A stretch of 64,000 bases of DNA from Dactylis glomerata (lineage: Eukaryota > Streptophyta > Magnoliopsida > Poales > Poaceae), in contig QXEO01000143.1 in the NCBI GenBank assembly GCA_007115705.1, forward strand, positions 1,760,176-1,824,175. The letters run 5' to 3'. This document shows positions 32,950 to 46,212 of this stretch, piece by piece; within the stretch, counting starts at the first letter, position 1; the number at the start of each line of letters is the position of its first letter. The notes beneath the pieces were generated by a model. It did no database searches and was not told the origin of the DNA. It was given only the letters and a program-made list of their open reading frames with translations. A program made the position numbers and the translations under genes.

Positions 32950-35900
32950 GTCTGGGCGGAGGCTTCGATTTAGCGGTGCTCAGAGTTGTCAATCGTCTCC
33001 CCTCGGTGCTCAGGAGCGTGGGACACTGCTGTGCGCTCTGTCTCCTTCCTCCTAGCTGAGGTACAAGGTCAGGCCTGCGGCGGCTGGATGTCGGCAAGGT
33101 CCTGGACTCCTGGCATCTTATGGGGGTGGATGTCCTCGGCGACTGGGATAGGAACATCAGGCTGGACACAGCAAGCTTCGAGCACGGTTGAGGTGATCCT
33201 TCAATCGATTGGGCTTCTCGGTTACAACAGTCAATTTGGTCATGTACTCACGTATCGCCTTCCACCTTTCAAGTTTCGTTTTCCATTAAGGCCAAAATCA
33301 TATGTATTTTCCTCTGTTTAATGTTTGACAATTTCATATTCTTCCTGTAGGTGCTTCTATCTCCCCTTGTGACTTCTATAACAGGAGACTTCTTTTTACA
33401 GGTGCAATCCTCCAAAATCAGGTGCTCCTTAATACAGTCTGGTAAGAACGATATTGCAGATTACAGTATGATATACCTTACAACACTAATTTTGGGAGCA
33501 GAGTAATTACAATGCACCTTTTTATAAGAATGGATACTCACATGCTTTTGGATCTTTGTACCGCTTTTTTTCTATTAGAAACTATCTTTTTTAATGCTCC
33601 TAATGAACTACAGACTATTTTCTCTAGAGGATTAGTGAGTTAATAGACATTGTCAAGCTCAGCCTAGAAAGCTAATTTTGATTTCTTTACTTCTGGTATT
33701 TCGTTAAATATGTAATAGTTGTGTCCTCTTTTTGCAGGTGCTGCTGTGGTATGTTCTTCGTTTGCTTCAGGAGGCTTCGCGGTAGTGGTGCTGAGTTCAG
33801 GTTAGGTATTCTTGTGTTAACCATCTCTTGGAAATGAGTCCAGGCCATATTTTTCCTAGGATTCAGTTCTATGACGTGCTTTTTAGATGTCAAATAGCCG
33901 CTTTTGGTGTATAGGCTCGCCCGTGGAAATGTTCTTCTGATCCTCTCGGTGTTCAGCAACAGAAGTGCAACAGAAGGAGGAATGATGGTGGTTCAGCAAC
34001 AGAAGTGCAACAGATAAGTCAATAAATTTTGCCTTAGAAGTAACAAGTAGATTACCTTTTATAATGTTAAATCATTTTCAAGTTGTAACACGCGACTGAC
34101 ACTACCAGGATTTGTTTTGCAGTTATTAGGTTGAGTTGTTAAATCCATCCATGGCAGTAATATATCTTCTAGCATTGTAATTCTATTTTGCAGTATGGGA
34201 TTCTCTTGACTGCTCCCAGGTGAGTAGTGCTAAGGTACCTCTTGTGCTATCTTTTTTATTATTACCTCTAATTGTTTTCCAATTCTCAAGAGGTCAAGAG
34301 GAATATATTTCTGAAATCTGTGAGTTGTTTCCTCAAGTTTGCATCTGTGAGAAATGTGAGGGCAACTGGTATTTGCACTTGCTCTCAATACCGGAAAACT
34401 AACATGTACATATGCAGGTAGCAGCTTCCTGTGGGGTAATATAGATGCTCATGGTATTCTTATGTTGCATTTATTCAGCTACAAGTTTGTTCTCATCCAA
34501 GTTTATGCTATTGATTTCTGTGCTTTGCTGCTTTAAAATATGTTCACAAGTTCTCTCTTTTTTTTTGCAGCCGCTCCATTGCCTGTGTTCTGCTAGGCAC
34601 TTGACCATGTTGCCAGATTCATGAAGTGTTGTTTTACCCATCATATTTTGATAATTATTTGCTGAACTCTTCTTTTTCCTAAATAGAATACTGCCACTTT
34701 GAACTTTAGCTATATATCATCCATATTTTCGATGGACTTGCTACACTTCATTTCAGATTATCTTGAACATAAGCACTTGGTGAGGAAATACCTGGAATAA
34801 GCTATAGGGAAAAAATATTCTTGAGAATACAATGCAAGATGGGATCAAGATCCTCGATCGCCATGAAACAACTTGACTTTCATAATCCTTTGGATCTTGA
34901 GTATTTTCTATCATATTTAGATATTCTCGACATTGATGTTCAGTGAGCTCGATCTGTGAGGGCTTCTTCTCTTGAAGCAATATTCATCTTTGTATGCCCT
35001 CTGTCATTCGAGGAACTAAAGCAGTGCCTTCAGGCACGGTAGGAACTAGAGCAGCGCCTTCAGGCATGGTATATTTGTAGATTATAAAATGCATTGATAG
35101 CTAAGCTCATGAGAATTATAATTCTCTTACACCTTATTAAGCGAGAAGAGATGTTTGATTTATACTCTGGTTAATTGGTTTTCTTCTTCCCTTCATGTGC
35201 TCCACTAAATGCAAATATTTTTATGCCATTGATGCTCCACAGGTGACTATTTTGGTCAACGATGCTTGGAACTTTGATGAACTGCAAGAATGAATCACCA
35301 GGGGATACCTGTGAGGCTATGAAATCTGACCATGCCCCCGGGAAGATTATGATCAAGAGCCACTATTTACAGACATTTTGTTGATTGAGCCCTCATGGTC
35401 GTGGTGAAGGTGATGATACAGTAGTACTATGATTTGTTTTTTCATTGAAAATAATTCTGGATTTGTGTCTTACTGCGTAATGCCGAGAACCATTTCATGG
35501 ATTATATTGTTATTTTGCAGGAAATAACTAAATTATCATTGATGGATTTTTCCTAATGCCATCTGAACAACTTGGGTTCCGCTGATGTGACGAGTGACAT
35601 AGCTGGCGCCTGGTGGCTACTCGAGAATCCTGCTGTTTGTTCAGTCAACATAAGCCACCCACCCTCCTGTTAATACATAGTCTATAATTTACTGGGAAGA
35701 ACAAAATTCTTGCTGGCTTTTTCATGTTCTGTCAATTTTTCCCTCTTTTGTTTTCTGACCGACCAAGATTATGCTCAATGTGACAACAATTTAGGCTTGA
35801 TACTGTCTTTTATCTCTGTTAGTTGTGCTCGCAAGGAAGTATTCATGCACTTACAAATAGCAGAGACACTTCTCCAAGTACACCATGGAAATCTTTGTTT

Positions 35901-35974
35901 GGAACAACGGAGATCGAGTTTGCCTACTAGGCCGTGGTTAGTGGTATAACTCAGGTATCATCTACTCCCTCGGT
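32950..35974. other. Low-GC, intron-like sequence downstream of the GC-rich repeat
   Basis: Several pyrimidine tracts ending in TGCAG or TGTAG (for example 33740, 34122 and 34571) look like splice acceptors. No coding exon could be assembled with a recognisable product. Confidence 0.3.
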
Positions 35975-36121
35975 TTCAAAATATAAGATGTTTTAGATTT
36001 GTGAAGCAAATGTATCTAGATAGTTTTAGTGTGTATATTCAAATGAACCTACACACTAAAAGATATCTAGATACATTTATTTCACAAAGCTAAAACTTCT
36101 TATATTTATAAACGGAGGGAG
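35975..36121. mobile_element. Stowaway MITE
   Basis: 147 bp with TA flanks. The left end is CTCCCTCGGTTTCAAAATATAAG and the right end is the inverse CTTATATTTATAAACGGAGGGAG. A central inverted pair TTAGTGTGTA/TACACACTAA gives a complete hairpin. Confidence 0.9.
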
Positions 36122-37243
36122 TATTTTTCTCACTTTTGAATTGTCTATTGTCATAGTGGTGTTTAAATCATGTGAGACGCCTTTCCAAATAGTTGTACAC
36201 GGTCCATGCAGTAAATTTTGTGGAATATATTTTAAATCATGGTATGCAGTCAGTATTGAAATATAGGAACAAAACACAATCAATATAAAAGAAGTCGCTG
36301 AAACCTTATGTCCTGTTTTTCACCTCAGTTATATTATCTTCTGACCAAGTGTGTTCACCACGAGGTCAACTCTGTTTTTTGAAATGAGACATTGGTTGGG
36401 AGGCAAAGAAATCATTGCATGTTCCTCTGTTAGCTAACAAGAATAACTTACAGTATGTGGATACAAACAAATACTCAACTCTATGGTGGCACATGTTATT
36501 GATAGTTCACTATAGCTTCTGTATCCTATACTCCTGATCTTTTGTGTACTCTGAAATACTGGTAGGAACAACTGCTATTTTCTTATGTTAGGTTTATCAT
36601 AATGAAAGAAAATGAAAGGAAGCATGCATTTACTATTTTTCATTTAGCTATTCCCAATTTTGCAGTTCATGTATTTAAGTATGCAAGTTTATTACTATTT
36701 TTCATTTTCTGCTAATTTTGATCCAACGAATGTTGCTTGGATGTTGAACCTTTCTATTTTGATCTTATCTTTCAATGGGCTTATTAGATTTGTAAATCCT
36801 CCCATTCTATTTGTTTTTACAGCATGATAAGAGCGTCTAGCGAAGTTCCACAATGTCACCGGTAAGAAGCTCCACCTTCAAGAAAACGAATCAATGGAGT
36901 TATGAAGTTGTATGAATTAAAGTTGAGTATGCAAATCGGATTCCATTAATAAGTGATATGGATATACACACATCTTTTATTTTTGCCCAGTTTTATGCAC
37001 TCCTTTTGTAACAAAGCAATCCCAACAACTGAAATAGGTTTACAATCAATATTTCAGAACAGGTATATTTCCAACCTCATCTTAAGAGGAATAATAAATC
37101 CCACCTCTCTGTAATATGGTTGTGCTATGTTGTGATGATGCTTATTTGATATAATATTTGTATCAAAATTTATCTTTCTTCATAAAATAACCATACGAAC
37201 TAACTCGACGGGATCGTGCGCCAAGGCGCACCCCTACATCTAG

Positions 37244-38330
37244 TATAGATAGATAGTCACACTTCTGCATTTATATAGCACGACTACGTACACCACATTT
37301 TTGTCTGCAATTTGCATTATATTTATATATAACCATGCAGTCATATGCATGAGCAAGATGCACGATGTCTCTGTCGACGACTCAAAGGGTAGGTGCTAGG
37401 CTAGCGCTGATTCGCTGTCCGCTTGACAGCACAAGCATGCAGGTGCATTTGCCCCACTGCAGCTGCGACACTCGACGGAGTATGAGCAGAATCAGTGCCA
37501 AATCGACGGAGGCCCATGCCAGCACGTTGGAAAAAGGAAAACGTGGTTGGAATCAGCGATGTCTCCCTGAATCTTTATTTCGTTGGCATCAGGTCATGGT
37601 GAATAATCTTTGATATAGGAAGTGTGGAGTTCATGGACAAGGCGTTTCTAGTCCCGAACTCATATAAGCTCTTTTTATAGGCTGCACACGTGGACAATGG
37701 GCTAGTGACCATGCAAATTTTTTAAGTAATCTTACTAGGACGTGGGTAGTGGTGTGAGGCTGAATCGCAGCTCCACATGCATGCGACAGTGAGCAATCTT
37801 ATAAAAATTGGCATGCAAATTTGGATGCCATTGCGATTAAATGGACTGAAAAAAGAGCTCATTTGTGCCCGGGTTCATTTCTGTATTTCCGGGAGTTCAT
37901 GCGCTTGCGCCAGAATGTTTAATCACCGACGCATACTCGATGGAAAACGATGACCAGATGATCAATGTACGCCACCGGCAGCGGCAGTGTCGTGGCTTGC
38001 CTGTCGCGCAATGCCGACGAAAACAGTTAACCCTGATCGTTCGTCTTCGTGATTGGCGTGCAGTTCTGCTCTTGGACAGGGGCTTGCATTTAGAGCAAGC
38101 ACCGTACAACTTCCAGACGTGGTTACGATGGAACACGCAACATCTACTTGACCTAGCGGCTAGCGGTGTTTATTTATTTTTATTTAGGCTTAGTAGTGCA
38201 TGATCGACGAGATGGCGATGATTGAGTTACAGAGGGCTAGAGGCTTCGGCACTTGCTTCATTGATTTCCCTGCCAGTTAATCAGTGCCTAGGTAGCTAGG
38301 AGTACCAGTTAGGCTAGTCATAATGAAAAG
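37244..38330. other. Intergenic, nothing recognised
   Basis: Contains a GC-richer patch (37370-37600, 37860-38160), but the open frames there lack ATG starts or family features. Confidence 0.3.
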
Positions 38331-38550
38331 TACCTCCGTTTCAAGGAATAAGATGCACGCGATTTTTTTTAAAATTGATCGAATAAATTGAGCAACTAAA
38401 ACTTGATTATATTGTGTAAAATTACTATTATTAAATTTGTATGACACATACTTTTTAATAATGCTAATTTTATATCAACATTCTTTATATATTTAGAGTA
38501 AATCTTGGTCAAAGAAAAAACACGCAAAACAATGTCGCCTTATTCCTTGG
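38331..38550. mobile_element. Mariner/Stowaway-like MITE
   Basis: ACCTCCGTTTCAAGGAATAAG at the left is mirrored by CTTATTCCTTGGGCA at the right. GCACGCGATTTTTTTT is mirrored by AAAAAACACGC. The interior is AT-rich and non-coding. Confidence 0.65.
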
Positions 38551-39199
38551 GCATATGATACTACTATATGATACTATCCCTACAATGCATAGTATCATAT
38601 TATGGTATTTATTAATTTGTAGAATCTTAATGCAAAACTATGAATAAGATTTATTTAACATTATATTTTCTAGGTCCACGTGCTATGATATGATACTACT
38701 ATCATCTCTCTCATCATTAATTGACATGCCACATCAGTTTTTCGATGACTTGGAATGCATGATATTACTAGCTATGATACCCTCACTATGGCTAGTCTTA
38801 AGTGTTGTCAAAGATAGTACTAACTAGCTATTATAGTTAAATTTTGATAATATCTACTCATTTTAAGGGTATATTTTGTTAATCTCTGAGCTCTAGGTGA
38901 TATGATTGATAGTGAGATTTGACTCTTTATCTTATTTATATGGCCGTTAATTAATTGGTCTCGGAGAGTGCAAAAAAAATCCCATGCAAAGCTATGTTCA
39001 TACATTGCATGCACAAAAAATGTCCATGCAAAGCTGCTAATTAAACACTCTAAATGCTAATGCCTAGAAGGTGGGGTGATTTTGGAATTGCATGATTTAC
39101 AAATTATGCCCTTGAAACTAGGACAGAGAGGGAGTAGCTATTATAGTTAACTTTGACAACAACTAGCTACTATAGTTCAATGTTGTCAAAGACAGTGAC

Positions 39200-39400
39200 T
39201 TTGAAGCTCATGATGACCTGCTCTATCATAGATCTCCTCAAACAACTAGCTACACATAGCGCGATTGGAGGAGATGGGAATGACTCATTTTCCCTCCCTG
39301 CTCTAGTCACGCCCCAAACAACCTCTCCGTTGATCGGTCACAAATGCTCTACCAGATTATTTTGAAGCTCATGATGACCTGCTCTATCATAGATCTCCTC
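39200..39400 (+). repeat. 40-bp direct repeat next to the Harbinger remnant
   Basis: TTTGAAGCTCATGATGACCT plus the next 20 bases occurs identically at 39200-39239 and 39361-39400. A related TTGTCAAAGAYAGT/AGCTATTATAGTTAA block is also repeated around 38810-38840 and 39135-39195. Confidence 0.85.
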
Positions 39401-39429
39401 GTGCATGGCGAGAAATCAGTAAACTCAGA

Positions 39430-40732
39430 ATCTAGTGATGAACAACGGCTAGAGGACCCTAAAAGTCACACGATTGATCATCCCTTGCTGCAGGATCAAT
39501 GCACTCCCTCTCAGTGATCATGTTGTGCATGATCATGCATGCGTCACCTCCCGTATTTTCTCTTGTGACCACATAAGAGCAGGGTACTTGACAATAGCAA
39601 AACGAGCGTGGAGCACACCAAATGCTCAATCGACATCCTTTATACAAGACTCCTGACACGAAGCAAAGTGAGATTTCTTATGACCTTGGGGGATCAGACA
39701 TTGTCTTCCCAAATCTCAACCACCTAGGATAGATGCCATCGACTAGGTAGTACCCTTTAGTATACTGGTGGCCATTGATCTCGTAGTTGCACTCTGGAGC
39801 ATGGCCTTCAGCAAGTCTCGCTAGCACCGAGGAGCTTTGTACCACATTGATGTCATTATTAGATCGAGCCATGCCAAACAAAACATGCCAAATCCAGAGC
39901 TCATGGTCGGCCATAGCTTCAAGAACCACACTGCAATATCCATTAGGCCCTTTGTACATACCTTGCAAGGCAAATGGGCAGTTCTTTCATGACAAATGCA
40001 TGCAATCGATTCTTCCAAGCATCCCAAAAAATCCTATAACAAAATTATGTGCCATGATATGAGCTGTTTCTGCTTCATTGGGCCTCTTAAATTGTCTGGC
40101 CCAACCACTGCCACCACCGCCTTGCAAAACTTATACATAGAATCAATGTCCGTAGATTTTGCCATACGAAGGTACTCGTCCTATAAACTGCCGGGGGCAC
40201 CATATGCAGTCATCCTCATCACTGAAGTGCATTTATAAAGTGTGGAGAAACTCCACACATCAACATTGTCCTTCTTCATCACAAAATAGGAACTATAGTT
40301 CGTCACCCCATGCAAAAAATTCATGAACAACTCCTTGTTCATCCTAAATTGGTGCCAAAATTCCTTTCGGGTAGTCAATCCATTGTCAGAAAAATAATCG
40401 GCGTGTAGCATGCGAAGAACCTCCATCATATGCCTTTCCTTGCTCTTGCTTCTCCCAAACTTTGAACCTCCACGAGTGGGAGGGATATTGCGCAGATCAT
40501 CGGCTTGCAGTTGCAGAAGGACAATGAGGATTGTTAGGTGTTCATCTTGATTGGTGATGACATTCTCTTCCTCTTGTGATAAAAGCAACATCATCTCGTC
40601 TTCGCTATCCATCATATATGAAGCAAGCAACAGAAGAATAAATAGATCGAATGCCACTGAGAGAAGAAGGAAAGTGGTGAAATGCTGCTTATTGATGCAA
40701 ACCATCGAACACCTTGCGTGCAAACTCACCAT
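39430..40732 (-). pseudogene. PIF/Harbinger transposase pseudogene
   Basis: Minus-strand coding remnant of a plant Harbinger DDE transposase. From the N-terminus it has an acidic MDSEDEMMLL start (about 40612), then GGSKFGRSKSKERHMMEVL and FWHQFRMNKELFMNFLHGV. The catalytic core follows: GRIDCMH near 40010 (first Asp), SNNDINVV near 39860 (second Asp) and GYYLVDGIYP near 39730. ACMIMHNMITE near 39540 is the typical C-terminal helix. An in-frame TGA follows DCMHLS, and frame changes near 40180 and 39675 break it further. Neither the MYB-like partner ORF nor clear TIRs were found. Confidence 0.85.
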
Positions 40733-41011
40733 GCGATGGACGATGAGATATGGGGCGGAGAGAGCGATGAGGAGAGGGGCGGATGGTCAGAGAGTTGTTG
40801 GGACAGACACGGTTGATTTGTCGTTATCAATAGGAGGGACGACAACATCGCCAGCAATGGCTATTTCGCAGGATAGGAGAGGTCTCGGGAAGGATATATG
40901 CGTCATAGAGGGTGGGAAATGGGTGTGTTGCTGGCTGGTGGAACCCGCATGTCGGTATCCTACGTTGTCGCAGGTTTCGTAGCTTTTCTGATGCCACTCC
41001 GCAACCCCCTG

Positions 41012-41900
41012 TGTGAAAGGGAAATTACCTTATAATTATATTTTGGTGTTTGATGTCAACACTTGGGGTAGTTAACCTTGTGCTTAGAGTGTTTAGGTAT
41101 TTTGGTTAATGCTCTATGCTTTGAGTCGACCCCTCAAAAGTGAAAAGATCGAAGCAAAGAGACATAAATTTTGGTTGTGTAATTTAGGTCTCCATACTAT
41201 CAATATGGGTTGTTCAATGGAAAGTTGGGTGAAATCATTTTTAGCACAAAACCACATTTGCACCCACTACCTGTCTCATTAACAAGGAGGAGATAATCTC
41301 TAAAAAAATGTGTCGTTAAGGAGTCTTCAGGCGGAGACTCCGGCCCTCAAGACCAGAGACTCCAGTGTGAGAACACCAGAGACTTTGTCCTGATCTGGAG
41401 ATTCCGGTGTGAAAACACCGGACACTTTGGTCCGGAGCCGGAGACTTCAGCTTAAGACCCTAGCCACCAAAACTTAGTTTTCAACAAGTTGTGCTCGTCC
41501 TAGTAATAGGGTCTGGAGACTTTGGTATGAGACCGTAGTCTTCGGCTAGAGTATCTGGCCTGCTCAACTTGGTCCTTCGACCAAGTGGTACGTGCCTTTG
41601 AAACAGGCCCGGAGTCTTCTTGACTCCAGGCCAGAGTCTCTGGAGGTGTCCACCCTGAGGCCGGAGACTCCAATCCTTACAGGCCAGAGACTATGGTGGC
41701 CTCCAGAGACTCCAGACCTAAAAGGCCAAAGACTCTAGGTTAAGTTACCAGCGATGGCTATTTTCATGAGAGCCCTATAAATAGACGTCTTGCACCTTCG
41801 ATGGCTATTGCGGCTTACATACACTCTCTCTCTCTCTGTCGGTGCTAGATTTTAGCCTGCCGTTTTTATATTGAAGTTTTGTGTAATTACCATTCCCTCT
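41012..41900 (+). mobile_element. Truncated LTR-like sequence
   Basis: Starts TGTGTGAAAGGGAAATTACC, like the start of the solo LTR downstream. It carries many repeats of AGACTCCGG/GGAGACT (41320-41740), then CCCTATAAATAGACG, a TATA-like promoter at 41773-41782, followed by a CT microsatellite (41823-41838). No matching end or target duplication was found, so it is probably a 3'-truncated LTR. Confidence 0.5.
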
Positions 41901-42116
41901 TATAATATGGGACATAGGGAGTAGCAATCACAGTTAATCATAACAAGAATTGTCAGGAGTAACTTGAATATATAAAATAGCTTAGTATCAAACTCATACA
42001 TCAGCTGTAGCACCACAAAAGGCTACATCCATCACACGGTTTCACTAAGTTTAGCACAAGCCCTCGACCACTAGGAGACTCATTTCACCTAGGGTAACAA
42101 GTGCTACCATGAAGTG

Positions 42117-44319
42117 TGAAAGGGCATGTGCCCCCATGTGTGGTTTTGGTAATTAATGACAATCCCTATGGACTAATGTTTGCATTGAGTCATATTTGTA
42201 GGACTTGTCCGTAGACAATGCTTGATCCATATGTTGGGTTCAAGGTTGTAAGAAGTTGAATATAAAGAAGATTATGTGATGACCAAGGTGTTATTCAAGG
42301 AGTGATCCGAAGATTGGTCATAAGGGAGTTGATCCTATAGAGTGTGTCTTGAGGAATAAGATGGAGTGAACTCTCATGTGCATTCTCAAGACATCATCAT
42401 TATGAAAGAAGAAGATGAAGTGCAATGTTGATCAAGTCGAAGCGCAAGATCAAGATAGGCTTCTAGAAGATATCATTTGCTTGAAGCTCGGTGTCCATTT
42501 GGTGGTAATGGACATGTGAAGATATTTCTACTAGTGTCTCTCCCATAGTGAAGTATGGGGGAACAATCCGCAATACTTCACCGAGCAAGCGCAATCAAGA
42601 AAGGTAGTCCAACTTGAGAAGATCAAGATCATCACCATCTAGCTCAAGTGGAATGCGCAAGGCAAAGGTATGTTCTTGATAGGGTTTCTTTCTTACCGGT
42701 CTCATAGTGTGGGAGACCGGGTTTAGGATCGATAGCCGTACTATCAAGAGGGGCTCTCGAGTGAGTAACTTATTCGTATCGTTCGGAGAGAGCTCAAACC
42801 TTTGCATACTTGGCATTATCCTTCTTGGTTCTTATTTGGATTTTATCCATGTGAGATTCTAGAGCTTGTGGTTATTTCCATGACAAGCTCTAGCTCATCA
42901 AAAAGGGATTTCGTATGGAACTCTTATTGCGTTTTTGGTGTTTGGAGAATTTACCGGTTCCTCATATAGAGACACTTATGTCCTCTAATTTCATAGTAAT
43001 TGGTTTCATCTCATTTGGAGTTTTCTTGCAAAAGTTATTTGGTTTTTGGGCTGTCCAGTTCGGCCCCTGGTCCGGCCAGGCCGGGCTCCAGGCCGGACCT
43101 TCCGGCGGCAGACCGGGCCAGTCCGGCGGTGCAGCCGGACTGCTATTCTGAACCGCCTTTCGGCGGGGCGCCGGATCCGTCCGGCGGGCCGCCGGACCGT
43201 CCGGCCCAGAGGCCGGCGCCGCCGGACTTACGGCCGAACTGGCCGGCGGGCTGCTTCCAACGGCCAGATTTTCCCCACCTATAAATACCCCTTCTTCCTC
43301 CTTGAGCTAAGAATGTTTTTGGGCTTCTCTCTCCTCCATTGTTGACCTTCAAAGCTTGCCCTCCCTCCTCACTTCCCTCCATGTTTCTTGCATCTTTCTA
43401 AGGGAAAAGAGAGAGGAGATCTAGATCTACATTTCCACCAATCACTTTCTCCTCTAAGTGAGGGGAACCTATTGGATCTAGATCTTGGAGTTATTTGTGG
43501 ATTTCCTCTTTGTTCTTCCTCTCATATCCTCCATAGCATTTGTTGCTTTGGTAGGATTTGGGAGAGAAGGATTTGAGCACTTCGTGTGTTCTTGCCATTG
43601 CATTTGGTGCATCGGTTTGAGTTCTCCTCGGAGATTTGGTGGTGAAAGCAAGAAGCTTATTTCCTCTTGGGTTCTTGGAACCCTAGACGGCTCAGTGGAT
43701 TTCTTGGGGACCTCCAATTAAGTTGTGGAGATCTTCCCAAGCTTTGTGGTGCCTCCGTGGCGATTCTTGGGAGCCTCCAATTGAGTTGTGGAGTGTGCCC
43801 CAATCTTAGTGGCTTTGTGGATTTGGGAGCCTCCAATTAAGTTGTGGAGTAGCCCCAAGATTTGTGCGGGATCGGTGACCGCCCTCAAGGGTCCCATAGT
43901 GGATCGGGTCTTCCATCTTGGTGGGAGGGCTCGAGGAGATTACGGTGAGCCTCCGTGGCGTTTGGGGAGCCTTGTGCCTCCACACCGCTCCAACGGAGAT
44001 TAGCACCCGCAAGGGTGTGAACTTCGGGATACATCGTTGTCTCCGCGTGCCTCGGTTATTTCTATACCCGAGCTCCTTTACTTATGCAATTTACTTTGTG
44101 ATAGCCTTCGCGCTTGAAGTTATATATATCTTGCTATCACATAGTTGCTCATCTTGTTTAGCATAAGTTGTTGGTGCACATAGGTGAACCTAGTTTATTT
44201 AGGTTTTGTATGCTTGGCAAATTAAACGTTAGTTTTATTCCGCATTTGTCAAGCCGTTCGTAAAAGTTTTAAATCGCCTATTCACCCCCCCCCCTCTAGG
44301 CGACATCCGTGTCCTTTCA
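42117..44319 (+). mobile_element. Solo LTR (2.2 kb)
   Basis: Begins TGAAAGGGCATGTGCCCCC and ends GTGTCCTTTCA, flanked by the identical 5-bp AAGTG at 42112-42116 and 44320-44324. It has LTR-like internal order: upstream sequence, a CCGG-rich block (43050-43230), CCTATAAATACCCC at 43279-43292 as a TATA region, and a GC-balanced leader with short frames. There is no internal coding domain and no second LTR. Target duplication plus TG...CA ends support a solo LTR left by recombination. Superfamily is not determined. Confidence 0.85.
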
Positions 44320-44324
44320 AAGTG

Positions 44325-46212
44325 CTTAGCCTTCAGTTCAGTTGGGGGCGAACTCCTGATAAAAAAGGAATAAAATGAAGTGTAATCACTTTGTTCCAGT
44401 CACCTAAATATGTATGAGTGGTGTCTATAATAGCTAGAGGCTCAGACTTACTTATTTAATTCTGTTCATACCATGTGTATAATTGTTCAATAGATCATAG
44501 CCCCTGGAAATGGAAAGTGAATAATGATGAAGTCGATTACTCAATTGTGTAGCACCAATTAACTAGACTTTTTCTTTGAAAGGATTCCAATTTTGGAACA
44601 TGGACTTCACCTGATCCATGCCTTTGTTGAACATATGCAAGGTTACCATTCTGACTTAGGAACATGAACTTCATAATTGAGAAGTGACCATGTATATTTG
44701 TAACAAAAATTGAACCGAGATCACATGAACACCATATGGAGTTGAACTCGATTTAATCATAGATCCCATGTCCCAATGATATTTTCATAGAACTCAATGC
44801 CCACTAAATATAATTAAAGAACGATATTTTATTAATGTCAATGCCCTGCAACATTAACCATAGATTCGAGTGATCAGGAAAGTACCTAGCTACTGGCCAC
44901 CACAGTCGATGGCGGCGCAACCACGGCAGCCGATGCGGTTCGGTCTGCGTCATCGTGGTGGAGATCTGCGCCGCCACAACATATGGTGCGGTCCGGCCCG
45001 CGCCACCATAGTCAAGATCTGCATTTCCGCGAGAGACAGTGTGATGCAGCGGAGGGCTATGTTTCGTATCAGTGAGCTGTTGGTGGTGGGCGGGAGATTT
45101 AACCGAATAAGGTTGAGAGGGCTCTGTGTGGGCTTAAGAGGGAAATAACTTATTTTGACAATATTTGCCTTGTATGTTTTATCATCACCTTGTGGGTTGC
45201 TTGCATGTACAGTCATGTTTTAATTTCACTTGATGTGGCCCAAAAAGGAATAGGACCATAACACGGAAGCAATGTCTGATGATGCCCTTGCGAACTAAGT
45301 CGTTCCCTAGTTTTTTTTGAACAAGAGAGGGGTCTAGAAAGACCCCGAGGTGCATACTATATTGAAGCGGTGGACATAGTACAGAGAGGACCCTAAAGAA
45401 AAAATAAATCACAATATTGTCCTGACTTTTTGCACAAAGGACCCCTAAGATAAAATGGAAAACACAATCAAATCATGGGTCCTCTCCACTGAGAACGAGC
45501 TTCCGTCGCCGGCAACCTAGACTCCACCAGAGACAAACCACTTGGCGGTGAGAAAGTGGTGGTGGTGGTGGGGGGTGAGCTCCGACGAGAAGCTCCGAAG
45601 AAGGCCTCCTCTCTAGAGGTCTCACTTGGCTAGGCTGCATGTATGACAAAGGCATGTTCACGTGCGCCCAGGCTATCTTTTGATGTTTTTGCCAACAATT
45701 AGGATCTTGCCCTTCATGGCATTTATATAAGAATTTGGCCCATTTAAATCTATTTGTGTAAGACTATGTGTGGTAATGTATGGATTAATCTGTGATGCCA
45801 GTTTTATTTTAATTGCTCTGCGACACTTTTGTTGGATACCAGGTCTGGGTCTCCTGAATTTCAGTTAGAGCATAATTTCGAGACCCATCGTATTTCCAGA
45901 AATTTTGATTTTATTTTGGATTTTTCTTGCTCAAATTTAAAAATACCTAATCTGAATTTCATTTTTAATTTTGTCATTATGTAGTCCGAAATTTTCAAAT
46001 GTATTTACGAACCAGACGCAAATTTTAAAATAAGAAATATTTGAACTGTCTTTGAACTTAGTTGTAATTCTAATCCCTGCATGGGAACACGTTTGTCGGA
46101 TGCACTTTAAATGATGTTCCCGGAGGTCCTTCCCCAAATATCTTCCACCCACCAACTTAATTTCATTTCCACAAGTACCGCCGCTCGTATATCCATTCCC
46201 GATCAATCTCTG
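44325..46212. other. Region upstream of the GPAT gene, nothing else recognised
   Basis: No coding frame with family features. The last few hundred bases are presumably the promoter region of the GPAT gene. Confidence 0.4.

Larger units (their letters stand above)
31599..37243 (+). mobile_element. Helitron-like element C (3' end defined, 5' end not)
   Basis: The 3' terminus is a perfect 7-bp-stem hairpin GTGCGCC-AA-GGCGCAC at 37216-37231, eight bases, then CTAG at 37240-37243 followed by T. The 5' end could not be placed, and the start given is only the end of the preceding element. The region carries the GC-rich tandem repeat (32340-32830) and, downstream, low-GC sequence with repeated TTTTGCAG acceptor-like sites. 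This layout, a GC-rich first exon followed by several intron-like blocks, is what gene capture by Helitrons produces. No protein family was recognised. Confidence 0.5.

Noticed and set aside
32071..33169. Several 200-250-codon frames on both strands
   Set aside because: They overlap one another in a GC-rich tandem repeat and consist of Arg/Ala/Gly/Pro runs. Length is explained by the lack of AT-rich stop codons.
34220..34402. 60-codon frame resembling a secreted Cys-containing peptide
   Set aside because: It opens with GTG, not ATG, directly at a splice-like CAG|GTGAG. There is no upstream ATG in frame, and plant nuclear genes rarely start at GTG.
37865..38203. 112-codon plus-strand frame
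   Set aside because: Starts with GTG and shows no domain, repeat or splice support. Probably chance in a GC-richer patch.
45300..45440. TTTTTTTTGAACAAGAGAGG tract resembling a reversed retroposon tail
   Set aside because: No coding remnant, target duplication or partner sequence was found to support a LINE or SINE call.
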